A DNA stretch of 64,000 nucleotides. Source: Tubulanus polymorphus. Taxonomy: Eukaryota > Nemertea > Palaeonemertea > Tubulaniformes > Tubulanidae. A program made the position numbers and the translations under genes. The notes beneath the pieces were generated by a model. The model was not told where the DNA came from. It made no database searches and was given only the letters and a program-made list of their open reading frames with translations. Location: contig NC_134032.1 of assembly GCF_964204645.1 (NCBI RefSeq), positions 5,449,175-5,513,174 on the forward strand, read 5' to 3'. Shown piece after piece: positions 10,685-22,002 of this stretch. The first letter of the stretch is position 1, and the number at the start of each line of letters is the position of its first letter.

Positions 10685-10737
10685 CGAATATTAAAATTTA
10701 AAAGAGAAGAAACAGGATTATTACATGTTAATCAAAT

Positions 10738-11091
10738 TTGAATAAAAAATTTGATATTAAAATCGAGAGTAAACAAATACACAGTGAATTCTTAAATAGA
10801 ATTAAAGATGTAAAATCTGTAGATTATAAATCTAAGAAGTTAACAGAATTAACAATTCATAAGAAATATTTAATTACAAATATTGATACAGCTACTAACA
10901 AATATGGAGATAAATTAATAATTCACTTAGAATATGAAGGATTAAAAGGAATATACAAATTCAGAACATATTTACTAGAAAGATTTCATAGATTATCTAG
11001 TGAAGATCTAGAAGAATTATGTTCAGGTGATTGCTATTTCATATATAAAGGTAAGAATGAAAAAGGGCATCATGAAATAGATTTCGAATAA
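10738..11091 (+). pseudogene. Polinton possible ssDNA-binding protein (start lost)
   Basis: Homologue of the 113-aa gene at 47188-47529. The body is open and similar throughout (KYLITNIDTATNKYGDKL; HRLSSEDLEELCSGD). The conserved start ATGGAGAGTAAACAA reads ATCGAGAGTAAACAA, so the start codon is lost. One short internal deletion is visible near 10950. Function is inferred as for the copy 4 gene. Confidence 0.7.
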
Positions 11092-11102
11092 AATATGTAA
11101 AA

Positions 11103-11540
11103 TGAACGGTAGAATTAAAAGAATATAGAATATTTGTTGATTCAAGAAGACTTACAAATTATAAATCTCATAATTTATTGATACAACTAGATAGAGAATT
11201 TAAGAATTGTGTTGATTTAAATTAGTAAATATTAGTTTATGTAATTCTTTTTATATATCAGATAAAACTCTTGAGCATTTATGATGTAATAACACATATT
11301 AAAAATATTGTATTTACTAATGAAACAACATTTGAACATGAAACAACAATAGATAAAGAAACTTATAATGTAGAAAAGATTACTGATTTAATTAGAGAAT
11401 CTTTCAGATTTTATGAATTAGATGAAGATTTCAATATTGATTAAAAAATAATAATTGAAATATATGATAATCATAAAAGTAGTAATGAAATAAATGTTGA
11501 AATAATTATAACTACGTTAACTAAATATTTTGAAGATAGT
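11103..11540 (+). pseudogene. penton-like remnant followed by decayed 112-aa gene
   Basis: Bases 11103-11270 match the first 60 or so codons of the penton-like gene (47170 downward), with stops and no C-terminal half. Bases from about 11280 match the 112-aa gene at 46056-46394, with an in-frame stop near 11441. A deletion between the two removed the rest of the penton-like gene and the start of the next. Confidence 0.65.
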
Positions 11541-11557
11541 ATTTTTTTTATTAATAA

Positions 11558-11779
11558 ATGGCGGATCAGAAGTGGATAATAAATGGGTTATATAATGGAG
11601 CATTACTATCAGTTGGAACTGTTGGTTATACAATGTTATTAAAAAAAGTATTCAAAATGGGAAATATTAATGTTGATAGATTTGATATCAATGATATTTT
11701 AAAATTAAAATTAGCGGTTACTTTATCTCATTTAACTATTGATTATTTCGAAAAACAAAAATATGTTCCTCCTATATAA
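11558..11779 (+). CDS. Polinton small hydrophobic protein (73 aa), intact
   Basis: Open from ATG 11558 to TAA 11779. It has two moderately hydrophobic stretches, residues 9-31 (GALLSVGTVGYTMLL) and about 48-62, separated by a FDINDILKLK segment, so a small membrane protein is likely. The same gene in copy 4 (45831-46052) has an in-frame TGA at codon 16. This decayed copy therefore keeps the better version. It is preceded by a T-run and AATAAATG, as for the virion-type genes. Family not recognised. Confidence 0.75.
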   Translation: MADQKWIINGLYNGALLSVGTVGYTMLLKKVFKMGNINVDRFDINDILKLKLAVTLSHLTIDYFEKQKYVPPI

Positions 11780-11803
11780 ATGCGTAATTTTTTTACTAAA
11801 TAA

Positions 11804-12226
11804 ATGGCATCTGCAATTATAACTATTATAGGATCAGCATTTGTTAACGCTTTAGCATTTACAGGTGGTGGGTATTTATTTAAGCATATTGATGAAAATA
11901 GTTCATTAGCAGAACAAAGAAGACATAACTTAGCATAAGAGAAATATAATAAAGCAGCAGAAGGATAAAGAGAAAAAAGATAAAACTATATGGATTACAT
12001 CAATAAAGAATTATATAATCAGAAAATTACACATAGAGATTTTCAATCAGTTGATGAAGCTATGAGTTTATATAACGCAGTAACAAATAAAGAAAAATTA
12101 CATTTGTACAAACATAAATTATCAGATTATTAAACACCAAGTAAAGAACAACAGAAATATGAAATAATTTGGATTTTAGGTGGAACAGTTATTGTATTAT
12201 TTGTTTCTTATTAATTTACTAATTAG
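11804..12226 (+). pseudogene. 140-aa Polinton protein, decayed
   Basis: Matches the copy 4 gene at 45383-45805 from its start (ATGGCATCTGCAATT) to its stop. Several in-frame stops are present, the first near 11937. The hydrophobic N-terminus and the EQRRHNLA region are still readable. Confidence 0.75.
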
Positions 12227-12245
12227 TAATTTTTTTTCTAATTAA

Positions 12246-12653
12246 ATGGATGATAAAGTTGATAATAATGATATAAATAATTCCTCATGATATAAATAAA
12301 ACTAAATTAAAATTAAATTAAGTTGAAAATGATTTAAAAATTAAAAAGAAAAAATATTTAAAAAGTAAAATTATGTATTATTTTATTATTAGTAGTTCCG
12401 TTACAATGAGTTCTGTAATAACATTTCTAGCAATATTTTCACCATTAACACCTTTAGCTATCTCAATTGGAGCTTTAGATTTAAGTTCGGCATAAGTTCA
12501 AAATTAAATATAAAAAGTTATAAAGAAAAACTAAAATCTAATATAAAAGAAATTAATAAATTAAAAAATACATTAGATTATATAATAAGTTTAAATGGTC
12601 ATATAACAATTCAAGAGCAGGATAAATTATTAAAAGAATTGATAAATCATTAA
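12246..12653 (+). pseudogene. 144-aa Polinton membrane protein, decayed
   Basis: Matches 44927-45361 of copy 4, including the two-helix hydrophobic centre (VITFLAIFSPLTPLAIS). It has frameshifts near 12275 and 12490 and internal stops. Confidence 0.7.
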
Positions 12654-13628
12654 TTTCTTTATTATATAAATGGTAGATAGTTTTCCAAAAGCTTTTCAAT
12701 ATAATAAATCAATTAAATATAATATTCCTGCAATAGATTTTAATAAAGATATTTCAGATAGAAATGAAGTTTTAGATTCATTAATTAATTTACATATTTA
12801 TGTTACTGAAACTAATAATTTTAATGCAGAGATGGAAAATTTATTTTATGTATATCTAATTAATTTTAAAAAATTGAAAGATGAAAAACAATGGTTATTT
12901 AAATCTAATATGAAGTATTGGCAGAACCAATTAAATTTTGCAGTTTATTGTGCAACAACAGGATGTGGAATTAGTAGGAATGATCATTTAAATAATTCAA
13001 TATATATATATTAATTCAAAGTTCATTTAGATTTCATACATACTTTCAAATAAGATTAATATTAAATGAATTAGAGACTCCTTTACCAGGATCTAGATAT
13101 TTTAAAGAATTAGATAATAATGTCAATTTATGAAAGTTTTATAAAATTTGTAATGAATTTAATATAGATATAAATAATTCTGATTTTAGAACAAAACTTG
13201 GAACAATAAGATCACTTCCTTGCCCTAAAAAGATTGCAGAATATTGTGCACTTCCCATGCCAATTAATATTCATTACAATATCTATAATAATAAATAAGG
13301 TAATGGTTAAATAGAAACTAAGGATTTAGAAACATTAAATTTTAATGAATTACCGAAATTTTATGATAATTTAAAACAAGAAAACAATAATGGTTGGGTT
13401 TATTTTATTTTAGAAAATAGTGAAGGATTTACAAAATCAGGTATACCAGGGAAGTGTGATGAGATGGAATACGGACGCTATTGTGCAGCTCTTGTCGAAT
13501 GTGCGTTGTAATTGCCCTAAAGCCGATAACGGTTCGTCGGCGAGCGCTTTGTTACGTAACGCGCCGATAAGCGATAACCAACGAGATCGGGAATCTCCCG
13601 TAATAATTCAGTTGTTTCCGAATATCGG

Positions 13629-14040
13629 TTTTTCATCCCATAATAAACTTATTTAAAAATTCCTCTGTAAACTGGTTAAACTCAACACCTGATTTCCCCT
13701 CATCAATTTCAGTTGATCAACTTGTATTCACAATTGTCTTAAATTTAAGTGTCCCCTAGTTTGTCTCTTAACTGCTTCTCTTTAATCTGTTTTAGCGTGT
13801 AACTGTTTCTACGTTAATTTTCCTTTAGTTTGTATCATCTCCGATTACTTGAATTAGTCTCTTAGTCTCTGGATTGTATATATATATATCTCATAATTTC
13901 TGTAGTATTCATTATTTCTGAAGATGACTATTAGGACATAGACGAAACGTCGAATAAACTACTAACATTTTTGGACTTTTTCGTTATCATTGTGCGATTC
14001 TCTCTACATCGCTTCAGACGGATATAGTGTTTTATCAATC
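13629..14040 (+). mobile_element. PLE 3' tail nested in the DNA transposon
   Basis: Matches the PLE tail at 160-660 and 53195-53690: the last codons, the T-rich untranslated region and the hammerhead-like motif. It is somewhat diverged and has a short deletion near 13695. The 3' limit is fuzzy, around 14030-14050. Confidence 0.7.
13918..13948 (+). ncRNA. hammerhead-like core, decayed stem
   Basis: CTGAAGA, stem GACTAT/ATAGAC with one mismatch, then CGAAAC. Same layout as 540-570, with one stem base changed, consistent with an older copy. Confidence 0.4.
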
Positions 14041-14069
14041 GTGATATCGGTTCTTTCCGCTGTATTAAA

Positions 14070-14208
14070 ATGGCAACGGTTGTCAACGAAATTATAAATG
14101 ATGACGATTTTGACGAACTATTCTTTGATAGTGACGAATTGGTTCAGATCGATACGGAAATATTACGGGAATCCTCTGGATCAGGATCAACTAATTCGGC
14201 CGATTCTA
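14070..14208 (+). other. possible acidic first exon
   Basis: An ATG in the context AAAATGGCA opens a frame with an acidic run (NDDDFDELFFDSDEL) that ends at GTGAGT, a consensus splice donor, at 14209. It could be the first exon of the DNA transposon's gene or of a captured gene. No acceptor was assigned. Confidence 0.3.
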
Positions 14209-14531
14209 GTGAGTGTTATTCCTTTTGAATCGATGAAATATCGGAATAGTTTTCATATATGTACTTCTCAGGCTCAGCTGACCAGAGACTGCGATCTGAA
14301 CACGAGAAAACACACATACAGGTATTTTTTACATTTATTTTTATAATCAATACAATCCTTTTAGGTTATAAAATAATAAACGAATACAGAAAATAATATA
14401 TAAACATAATATAAAAAATCCAGATAAGTACATGTTAAAATAATAATCATTATTATTATTTTCGCAGGAACACTATATATTTGGAAAAGGCTATGACTGA
14501 AGTGATTAACCATCGAGTATTTAAATTCAGT

Positions 14532-14876
14532 TCAAATGGAATGGCAGCAGTACATTATGGAAAATCGATCGATAAAATTTTGACTACAAATACGTCGCCG
14601 TCCAGACTTGGAATTAACCAGTGGTTTACATGTCCATTGTTTTAATTTGATAGTCACAGGGACAGTTTTTTTAACGTTTTTGTTCTTACGCCATTTTTGT
14701 AATTTGACACGACACATATTACAGATGTATATCGGGTACTGTTCAGTATCATCATCAAAATCAATGTTGAACAACTCCTTCACATGGCTTTTGAAATTAT
14801 TTTTATCGATAGGACGACGATCCGGAGGTTTCGCATTTTTTCCACACAATCGACAAAGATCCATGACTAAAAACAA
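14532..14876 (-). CDS. Cys4 zinc-finger (ZAD-like) domain protein fragment
   Basis: A 114-codon frame. The N-terminus has LCRLCGKN and about 45 residues later YICNMCRVKLQKWR, giving a C-x2-C ... C-x2-C arrangement typical of ZAD-like or related treble-clef DNA-binding domains. The C-terminal part is basic (WRKNKNVKK). It lies inside the DNA transposon, so it is plausibly the DNA-binding part of its transposase or a captured gene exon. Its start and end may be exon boundaries rather than the full protein. No catalytic domain is seen. Confidence 0.45.
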   Translation of the reverse strand: MFLVMDLCRLCGKNAKPPDRRPIDKNNFKSHVKELFNIDFDDDTEQYPIYICNMCRVKLQKWRKNKNVKKTVPVTIKLKQWTCKPLVNSKSGRRRICSQNFIDRFSIMYCCHSI

Positions 14877-16384
14877 GAAAAGGTTAATTAAATGAGATTG
14901 CTGATGCTATTTAGGCAACTTGGTTTATATGGGGGACAATAACTTGTAGGCCTAATGCAAACGTTATTAAGTAACATTATTATGTAGTAAATACACATTT
15001 TAAAGATCATACTTCGTGTATATGTTTGTGTCGTACCATAGCAACATGACGTCAGAAACGAAAGCTGCGTGAGTCTGGGCCGAAATATTTGACATCTTCA
15101 AGGCCCAAATAACGCTAAACCCGGAATCGGAACGAACTGGCAAAAACATATGTTTAACACATAAAAACAGACTTTAATCACAATATAAATACTTAATGTT
15201 CCGATACCGGGTTTCGGAGATATAGAAGAATAAAAATACATACCTTTTTGGACAAATTTTACGAGAAATTGTTGAATTTCAACCGATTTTCTAAAGAAAA
15301 ATATGTGTATACACAGCCACTTCCACGTTGTTCAATGAACTGCAGTGCGCATGCGTAGTATCGATCGCAGAACATTTATCGGGCTAAAACTATTGCGGGT
15401 TGTTCTGCGACCAAATCAAAGTTGATGTTGACTGGTGTTCAGCTGGTAACACACACTCGATAAGCGTAGCTTACTGCTGTTGCGGTAACCTTTGATGTAC
15501 GGGCTGAATTGAATAGCCTACATCCGGCAATTAAAAGCGTCCGTATTCCATCTCATCACACTTCCCTGGGTATACAAAGAATAAATCAGTCAATTAGAAC
15601 GTATTTGATATGTATTCTAGGATCACAAGTTGAAACAAGATCCCCAATAATTGGAAATTTAAATACATCATTTGATACACAAAAACAATTCGAAGTTTTA
15701 TTTAAAGATTCCATTCATAATGATAACAATAGATCGATTCCAGAAAATATAGTCAGGTACTAAAACTATTTAGATAAATCACATATTAGATTAAATTATT
15801 GTATAGGACCTAATCTATTAATTATTTCTGATGATTTAATGTTAAAAATGGGAAATATAATTGCTTATAATAATTTAATTTAGACTGCAACAATATATAA
15901 TTAGTTTGGATTAAGTGATATAAATAAAAAAATTATCACTGCTCCAAAACTAATGGAAGGTAAAAAAATTAAAAAACATTTTCAATCAACTGAAACTAAA
16001 ACTAAGAATATTAAATTAAATAATGATTCTTAAATAAAAGATTAACATACATCAGAAAATATAAAAACTGATATTCAACATGAAATAATTAAAAGTAATA
16101 ACGATAATAAATCTCATGAAAATGCTAAATTAGCTATAATTGTATAGGAATTTTAATAGGAGGAATATTATATTTTAAATCTTAATTTTTTTTATTATGT
16201 AAATGGTAGAAGGTGGAGAAGCTTATGAAATGGGAAAAATGGGAAATAATAATGATGGATATATTGATGATGATCCAGGTTTTATGAATGAAACTAATAT
16301 TGATAATGAATCATCATATAACAATAATCTAAGAGATAATGGTTTGATAAGATAAAATCCCACTATTTACAGATTAAAAGAATT

Positions 16385-16870
16385 TAAAAACTAGAATTTA
16401 TTTATTCAATCAAAAATATATAAAAGACACGACGTTTCGATCTCACCCTTAAGATCATCGTCAGGTGCGAGATATAGATTAAAAACAGGGGTATATATAC
16501 AGAGGAGGACAGGTTAATTGAGTAAATTGGTGAGTGAGTAAATAATTAGTGTTTGGCAAGGCATGAAGTATTATATTTAGAAAGAAGGGAATTATGCGGA
16601 GAAAAGCCATTATTTAAATTGATACTCATATCTGAGTGACGAGTAATTAGGGCAGAATCAACTATGTGGCGTTTAGTGTAATTGCTGGAAGTATAAATAA
16701 TTTCGGCTTTATCAAAATTAAAACGATGACCAGTATTCCAAACGTGATTGGCTACACCACTAGCCGGTTTTTGATTTATTAAAAACTCAAATTTCGGAAC
16801 ACAAAAAGGATATATTAAAAAAACTAAATCGAGAATAAATCCTGACAAGAGGACCATAAGGTCCATATGG
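16385..16870 (-). mobile_element. PLE 3' end fragment
   Basis: A minus-strand PLE tail with a hammerhead-like motif (16435-16464) and the end of a GIY-YIG domain. The frame at 16546-16800 reads GVANHVWNTGHRFNFDKAEI and NNGFSPHNSL, clearly related to the other PLE C-termini. Boundaries are approximate because the flanking Polinton sequence is also altered. Confidence 0.7.
16435..16464 (-). ncRNA. hammerhead-ribozyme-like core in PLE tail
   Basis: On the minus strand: CTGACGA, then a stem with GATCT pairing AGATC, then GAAACG. It fits CUGANGA - stem II - GAAA. Confidence 0.5.
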
Positions 16871-18848
16871 TCGAATACAGTGCATGAGGAGATATCAGTT
16901 TTAGCGAAAGCAATTCACGTGTTTCCAGGGTTTCTTTTAACCATTATGAACATTTCCCGCAGACAAAAGTGGTCCTATTTTCTCAAAGTCCTGAAAAATT
17001 CTTTGAGGAATTGTGAAAATAAACTGATTTTTTTTCTAAAGACATTAAAGTGTTCTTATTTTAGTTTCTTTCAATATAACGATCTTTTTCAATGATAATA
17101 TGCGTGGATCTACATTCCATAAAAAGCATAGTGTAATCGTCCCAGGCATCCTACCCACCCTATTTCCCATAATGGTATAGTCCACGCGTTAACCAAACTG
17201 TGTTCTCTGTGCGTATGATGCTTCAATGAATGAAGTTCATGTGACGGGCACTACTACTAGTGGTAATTTTTATTAACCAAAGACCACATGGTAACAAAGG
17301 AATGCACTTAAAATGGCTATAAAAATCCTCAAACTTTTCCCTTTGCCTTGGGCATGACGCCTGATGTGCTCGACTTGGCATAGATACGCTTGTACAATTT
17401 TTTCCAAATAAAGAGAACGGACATTTTTTAACGATCACGGAAGCCCTGCGTATCTCACTATATCTTTTTTCTAGTACCGCGCGCCGAACAGTTTATCTTT
17501 CGTCAGTCAATGTGAGTCGGCCTGTGTTTAAACGAGTCGGGACACAGCCGCTTGTCTCGCTGTGTGTATACAGCACTGCTGTCTCTCTGATCTAGTCTAC
17601 TATTACTAAGAATATTGCATTGAATAGCGTGATATGTGATATCACTGGCTGGCATCACTGGTAATTTCCATTGCATGAAGAAAATCCTTCACTCGCAGTG
17701 CTTTCAAGAAATAAAATCCGGGCTAGTGAATGACTTACACAGCAGAGACCACCTTACCGGTACTCTCCCTGTCAGCGTAAACCACGAACCGCGCAGCATC
17801 TATGAACTACTTACGAATGTATTAGTACGCGAGCACCTGTGAGGATAGTGATGGGGATAACACTTCATTGCTGAGTAAAATCGATATACACAATTCACTG
17901 ATATGGTGAGCCCTTCGCGCGCCTCAAAACTTTCTATATTCATCACGATTTTGGGACCTTAGGTACAACAGGCTATGATGTTCATAGCTAGGATCATGCA
18001 TATAGGCAAATAACGCGTTACAGACAACTTTTTATTGGATCATCAGTCCTATATCGATACAGCATTATGGGACTATATCCATGGCAGTAGAGATACTACG
18101 GGTGTTGTTCGGTGAACGGCAGAATTTTACCAGCGACGATCCCTATATGGTCTTCAACCATAAAAATGAAAATCCAGGAAGAAGGCCACTAAATATTTGG
18201 ATGGATATATGAAAGCTGTGGGTACTGGAGTGTGTAATGGGTAGTGTAGTGTGATCTGTGTGCATTTGTGGCCAGCACACAGATCACATTGTTCATTGGG
18301 GTTTAGTCCAGGACTTCCGAGATTTTCAAAAACACGGAAGTAACTTGTAATAAATGATGACTCGAATTGCATGACTACCTACCACCCCTCATTATTGTAA
18401 AAAAAGTAAACGTTCCGCACTGACTAAAAATTAGTAATAATAATTAATAACATTTTAGAAATGGCCAGAATCTTAACTTAGGTTCTATCTCATTTTTATT
18501 TTACAATTGCGATTGGTATAATTTTTTTTAAACAGCCGTTAAGGCTTCATGTTTCGTCTGCAATTCACTGCAAATAGTTACGCAACTACGCACATTTCAG
18601 TGTTTTTGGCAGCTGTACACTCAATCGGCACCGTTCGTGACTAGCTTCACTGCGGAATTATCATTAATTAACATCGCCATATCAAATCATCAACTTATAT
18701 TGTGCCTTAAAACCCTAACAGCCGAAATAATTTAAATGCACACACGATTTCTATCATTGAAAATTGAGAGAGTGGCCGTGTTTGTGTTCTGCTGCTTCGC
18801 GTTAATCCCGCGCGGTGGCGCAACCGCGCGGAGTGGGGCCGATACGTC
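16871..18848. other. foreign non-coding insert within copy 2
   Basis: Base composition is less AT-rich than in the Polinton. No credible gene: the frames at 17223-17438, 17636-17842 and 18154-18372 are short and unlike known proteins. At the right edge lies a GC-rich inverted repeat, CCGCGCGGT ... ACCGCGCGG (about 18813-18836). It may be an old insertion that came with, or before, the adjacent PLE tail. Confidence 0.4.
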
Positions 18849-20106
18849 CAGATTTAATAAAACAAAATTTAGAATATAATGAATACATTTATCATTTCAA
18901 ACCTATATTTGAATGATCTGGAGATAATATAAATGATAGAGGTGCCAGATATTTAATAAGAGAATTAAAATTTTTAAATGGTGAATATTGTTAACATTTG
19001 AAAGATGATTATTATATTAATATCACTTATAAAAATCAAAATAAAATATTAGCAGAATCAACTTTGAGTTTTTAGAACCATCTAGAATTAAAAGAATAAG
19101 TAATAGTAATGAAATAGAAAATGTTGCCGACACAAATGAATCAAAACAAAAGAGTGTTTAAACGAAGAATTGATAAATTATTTGAAACAATCAATGATAA
19201 TTTAGAAACAGAAACAACTTCTGAACAGAATATAACTTCCAAAACTAGTAAACTTAAATCAAATAAAGTTCCAATTGAAAAACTTTTACCGAATGGATTA
19301 ATTGATGTAACAGATCAACAATTAGAGGATTTAGATATATTTTCTGATAAAGCAATTAGAGAAATTATTAGTATAAGAAGTAAAGCTGATAAATTTGCAC
19401 ATGATAAAAGTATAAGAGATTTTAAAACTAGAACTTTAGAAAAAGATAGAACTGATAAAATTAAAGAAATAGAACAATTAAAATTAGATAGAGATAATAA
19501 AGTTATTGAAGAAAATGAATTTAGAAAAAGAAATGCATATTTAGAAAAAGAAAAAGATGATTTAGAATATAACATAGAACTACAGAAAGAAGAAATTAAA
19601 TTATTATCAAAATCATATGATTATAATATTAATAGATTAAAAGCTATTTTTAAAGATTTGTTGATAAAACCAAATTCTGAAATATCATTAAAAGATAGAA
19701 TAAAACTATTATTTAAATTAGGAGGTATCACAATTCTTTCAATTCTAACAGCTGTAACTATGGTATTCACAACAATAGGTTTAGCCATATCAAATTCACT
19801 GAAATCTACACCTACTCCCAATGAACCGGATAAACCACCTCCAAATAATAATTCAATACAATATATAAAGTTAAGGATGGTTTAAAAAAATTAGCAAAAT
19901 ATCTATGGGAACTATCTAAAAAATCTGCTGCAGCTTTACCCGGAATTATAGCATCAATTGTTAGTTTCATATTGAAATCTGCAGGAAGTATGACTAGTTT
20001 TGCTGTTGAACATATTATTTTATTTTTAATGACAGTTGTAAGTGCAATTATTTTTGGGTTAGTGAATATGATAAAAGAATAAATAAGTAATTTTATTTCT
20101 TAATAA

Positions 20107-21252
20107 ATGAGTGGGAGTTATATAGATCCTTCTAAGAATTCTAGAACATCTAATGCTATTAAAGCAGAGAGATCTCATCATATAATTACTCATAATCCTT
20201 CAAATATTAATCCCGATGAAACTTTATATGTTAGAATCCCTCGATTAACAAAAAATACTTTTTATGTTCCAAATAGTATCTATTTATCAGCTGATATAAA
20301 AGTTACTGGTAATAATAATAATAATGTTGTTGATAATGTTGGAAGATACTTAATCAAAAAATTAACTATAAAGATTGGGCCAAAAACGGTTTTCTCATTA
20401 GATGATTGTAATTTATTTATGCATTATAAAGATTTATGGTTAACAAAAGGAAATAGAAATAATATGATATTTCAAGGTATCCAATCAGAAAACCATAATA
20501 AATTAAGATCTGATGCTAATAGCGCAATATTAACTAATGATGCAGATAAATTAATAAAAAAAGATTTATGGAAGCAAATATAAAATTCCATTAGACTTTG
20601 AATTGATAAATAATAATGCACCTTTATATAAATATGCAATTCAAGAAGTTATCATATTCGAAATAACATTTGCTCCGGTTAATGAAATTGTAATATCTAG
20701 CGTTACTTAATATATGGGTGAAAAATTATCGAATATATGTTTAGAACATGATACAGTAACTGATGAAAATATTGCTAGTATAATTCAAACTCAATACAAT
20801 CAAGGATTTTCATTATTGTATGATTAAATTGAAAAATTTTAAATTGTTACTATTAATGCAAATGATGAAATAATTAATGAGAATATTAACTTCCCAAGGA
20901 GATCTATTAAAGGCGTATTAATATTTTTTACCATTGCAACATATTCTAATGGCGCAATAAATGTTGATAATTATTATAATCCAGAAATATCAAAAGTAGA
21001 AATAACTATCGAAGACATAGCTAATAAAGTATTTTGCCAAGGAAAGAGAATGATAGATCAGTGGCCAGAAATTAGAAAAAAAAAACATTTTATGAATGAA
21101 GAAATGAAATCATCTGAAGATTGTAATATAAACCAAATTGATTATTATACCGGTAATAAATATGCACTATGGTTAGATTTTAGAACAACAGAGGATAACT
21201 TATTAAATGGTTCTGGGACAAAATTACAAAATACAAAAGAAAAATTTTTCAA
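20107..21252 (+). pseudogene. MCP: Polinton major capsid protein, decayed, 3' end lost
   Basis: Starts like the intact gene (ATGAGTGGGAGTTATATAGATCC). It is open for 158 codons to a frameshift near 20565, then has scattered stops (near 20708 and 20825). The frame 21050-21268 covers most of the C-terminal part (IDYYTGNKYALWLDF). The final 30 or so codons are replaced by the inverted copy 3 junction around 21240-21252. Confidence 0.85.
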
Positions 21253-21261
21253 TATAATCAT

Positions 21262-21977
21262 ATTATAATGAAAATCCTTCATGATATTGGGTTTGAATTG
21301 TGCTAGCAATATTTTCATCAGTTACTGTCATATTCTAAACATAAATTCGATAACTTATAACCCATATCTTTGACTACACTTGATAATACAATTTCATTAA
21401 CAGGAGCAAATGTTATCTCGAATATAATATCTTCTTGAATTGCGTATTTATATAAAGGTGCATTATCATTTATCAATTCAAAGTCTAATGGAATTTTATA
21501 TTTGCTTCCATAAATCTTTTTTTATCAAATTATCTGCAGCATTAGTTACTACTGGATTATTAGCTTCTGATCTTAGTTTATTTTGGTTTTCTGATTGGAT
21601 GCCTTGAAATATCATATTCTTTCTATTTTCTTTTGTTAACCATAAATCTTTATAATACATAAATAAATTATAATCTTCTAATGAAGAAACTGTTTCTGTT
21701 CCAATCCTTACAATTAATTTTTTTATTAAATTAATTTCTCCCAACATTATCAACAACATAATTATTATCATGACCAGTTACTTTTATATCAGCTGACAAA
21801 TAAATACTATTTGGAACGTAAAAAGTATTTTGATTTAATCTCGGGATTCTAACATATAAAGTTTCATCAGGATTAATATAAGAAGGATTATGAGTAATTA
21901 TATGATGAGATCTCTCTGCTTAATTACATTAGATATTCTAAAATAATCTTAGAAGGATTTATATAACTCCTACTCAT
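21262..21977 (-). pseudogene. MCP: Polinton major capsid protein, N-terminal part
   Basis: From the start at 21977 (ATGAGTAGGAGTTAT) to a truncation near 21262, in the region reading YNQGFSLLYDYI in the intact gene. Frameshifts lie near 21930, 21750 and 21520. The frame at 21496-21771 shows the region LIKKLIVRIGTETV...MYYKDLWLTKENR. It lacks the C-terminal jelly roll. Confidence 0.8.
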
Positions 21978-22002
21978 TTATTTAACAAAAAAATTATTTA
22001 TT

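Larger units (their letters stand above)
9796..10685 (-). mobile_element. Penelope-like element, 5'-truncated insertion
   Basis: A minus-strand PLE 3' end inserted near the end of the copy 2 polymerase. GAATATCTAAAATTTAAA at 9778-9795 and GAATATTAAAATTTAAA at 10686-10702 look like a target duplication of about 17 bp. It holds a GIY-YIG coding end, an AT-rich tail and a hammerhead-like motif. Its sequence differs clearly from the PLE at 51941-53690, so it is a separate family. Confidence 0.75.
7185..10735 (+). pseudogene. POLB: Polinton DNA polymerase B, degenerate and interrupted
   Basis: Matches copy 4's polymerase from just before the exonuclease motif (YGDFES near 7238) to the C-terminus. 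Still readable are the zinc/endonuclease-VII-like motif CYYCEK...HENCN (7588-7690), IFHNLSGYDAH (7726-7755), NNEFYGKTCEN (motif B, 9030-9062) and YFDPDSY (motif C region, near 9320). In the last, the motif reads DPDS where copy 4 has DTDS, so a catalytic-loop residue is changed. Several stops and frameshifts occur, a TTAGGG tract is inserted near 8285, and a PLE fragment is inserted at 9796-10685. The N-terminal 400 or so residues are absent. Confidence 0.85.
13447..15568. mobile_element. terminal-inverted-repeat DNA transposon (CAGGGAAGTG ends)
   Basis: A 2.1-kb insertion in the copy 2 462-aa type gene. The two ends are inverted repeats of about 32 bp beginning CAGGGAAGTGTGATGAGATG. GGTATAC (7 bp) is present immediately outside both ends. 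It contains a nested PLE tail (about 13629-14040), a possible coding exon (14070-14208) and a zinc-finger frame (14532-14876, minus). No recognisable transposase catalytic domain was found, so it is probably non-autonomous or decayed. The CAGGG start recalls hAT elements, but the duplication is 7 rather than 8 bp. Confidence 0.75.
12670..16185 (+). pseudogene. 462-aa Polinton protein, split by a DNA transposon
   Basis: The 5' part (12670-13446) and 3' part (15570-16185) match the gene at 43521-44909. A terminal-inverted-repeat transposon lies between them with a GGTATAC duplication. The 5' part keeps NFAVYCATTGCGIS but is stopped near 13013, with further stops later. The 3' part keeps ETRSPIIGNLNTSFD and the hydrophobic C-terminus, with frameshifts. 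Function unknown. Confidence 0.8.
16203..20082 (+). pseudogene. coiled-coil membrane protein gene, split by insertion
   Basis: Homologue of the 476-aa gene at 42074-43504. The start (ATGGTAGAAGGTGG) and about 55 codons lie at 16203-16380. The remainder, from about 18850, includes an open stretch 19121-19885 with a long charged coiled coil and the hydrophobic segment ITILSILTAVTMVFTTIGLA. The last part, 19886-20082, holds the C-terminal hydrophobic segment out of frame. The insertion between carries a PLE tail and 2 kb of foreign DNA. Confidence 0.8.
7185..21252 (+). mobile_element. Polinton copy 2, polymerase-to-capsid half, decayed
   Basis: Carries, in the order seen on the minus strand of copy 4, the polymerase (N-terminus missing), the ssDNA-binding-like gene, penton-like remnant, small genes, the 462-aa type gene, the coiled-coil gene and the capsid gene. 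Most genes have several stops and frameshifts. It is interrupted by a PLE fragment (9796-10685), a terminal-inverted-repeat transposon (13447-15568) and a composite insertion (about 16385-18848). It ends inside the capsid gene against the inverted copy 3. Confidence 0.85.
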
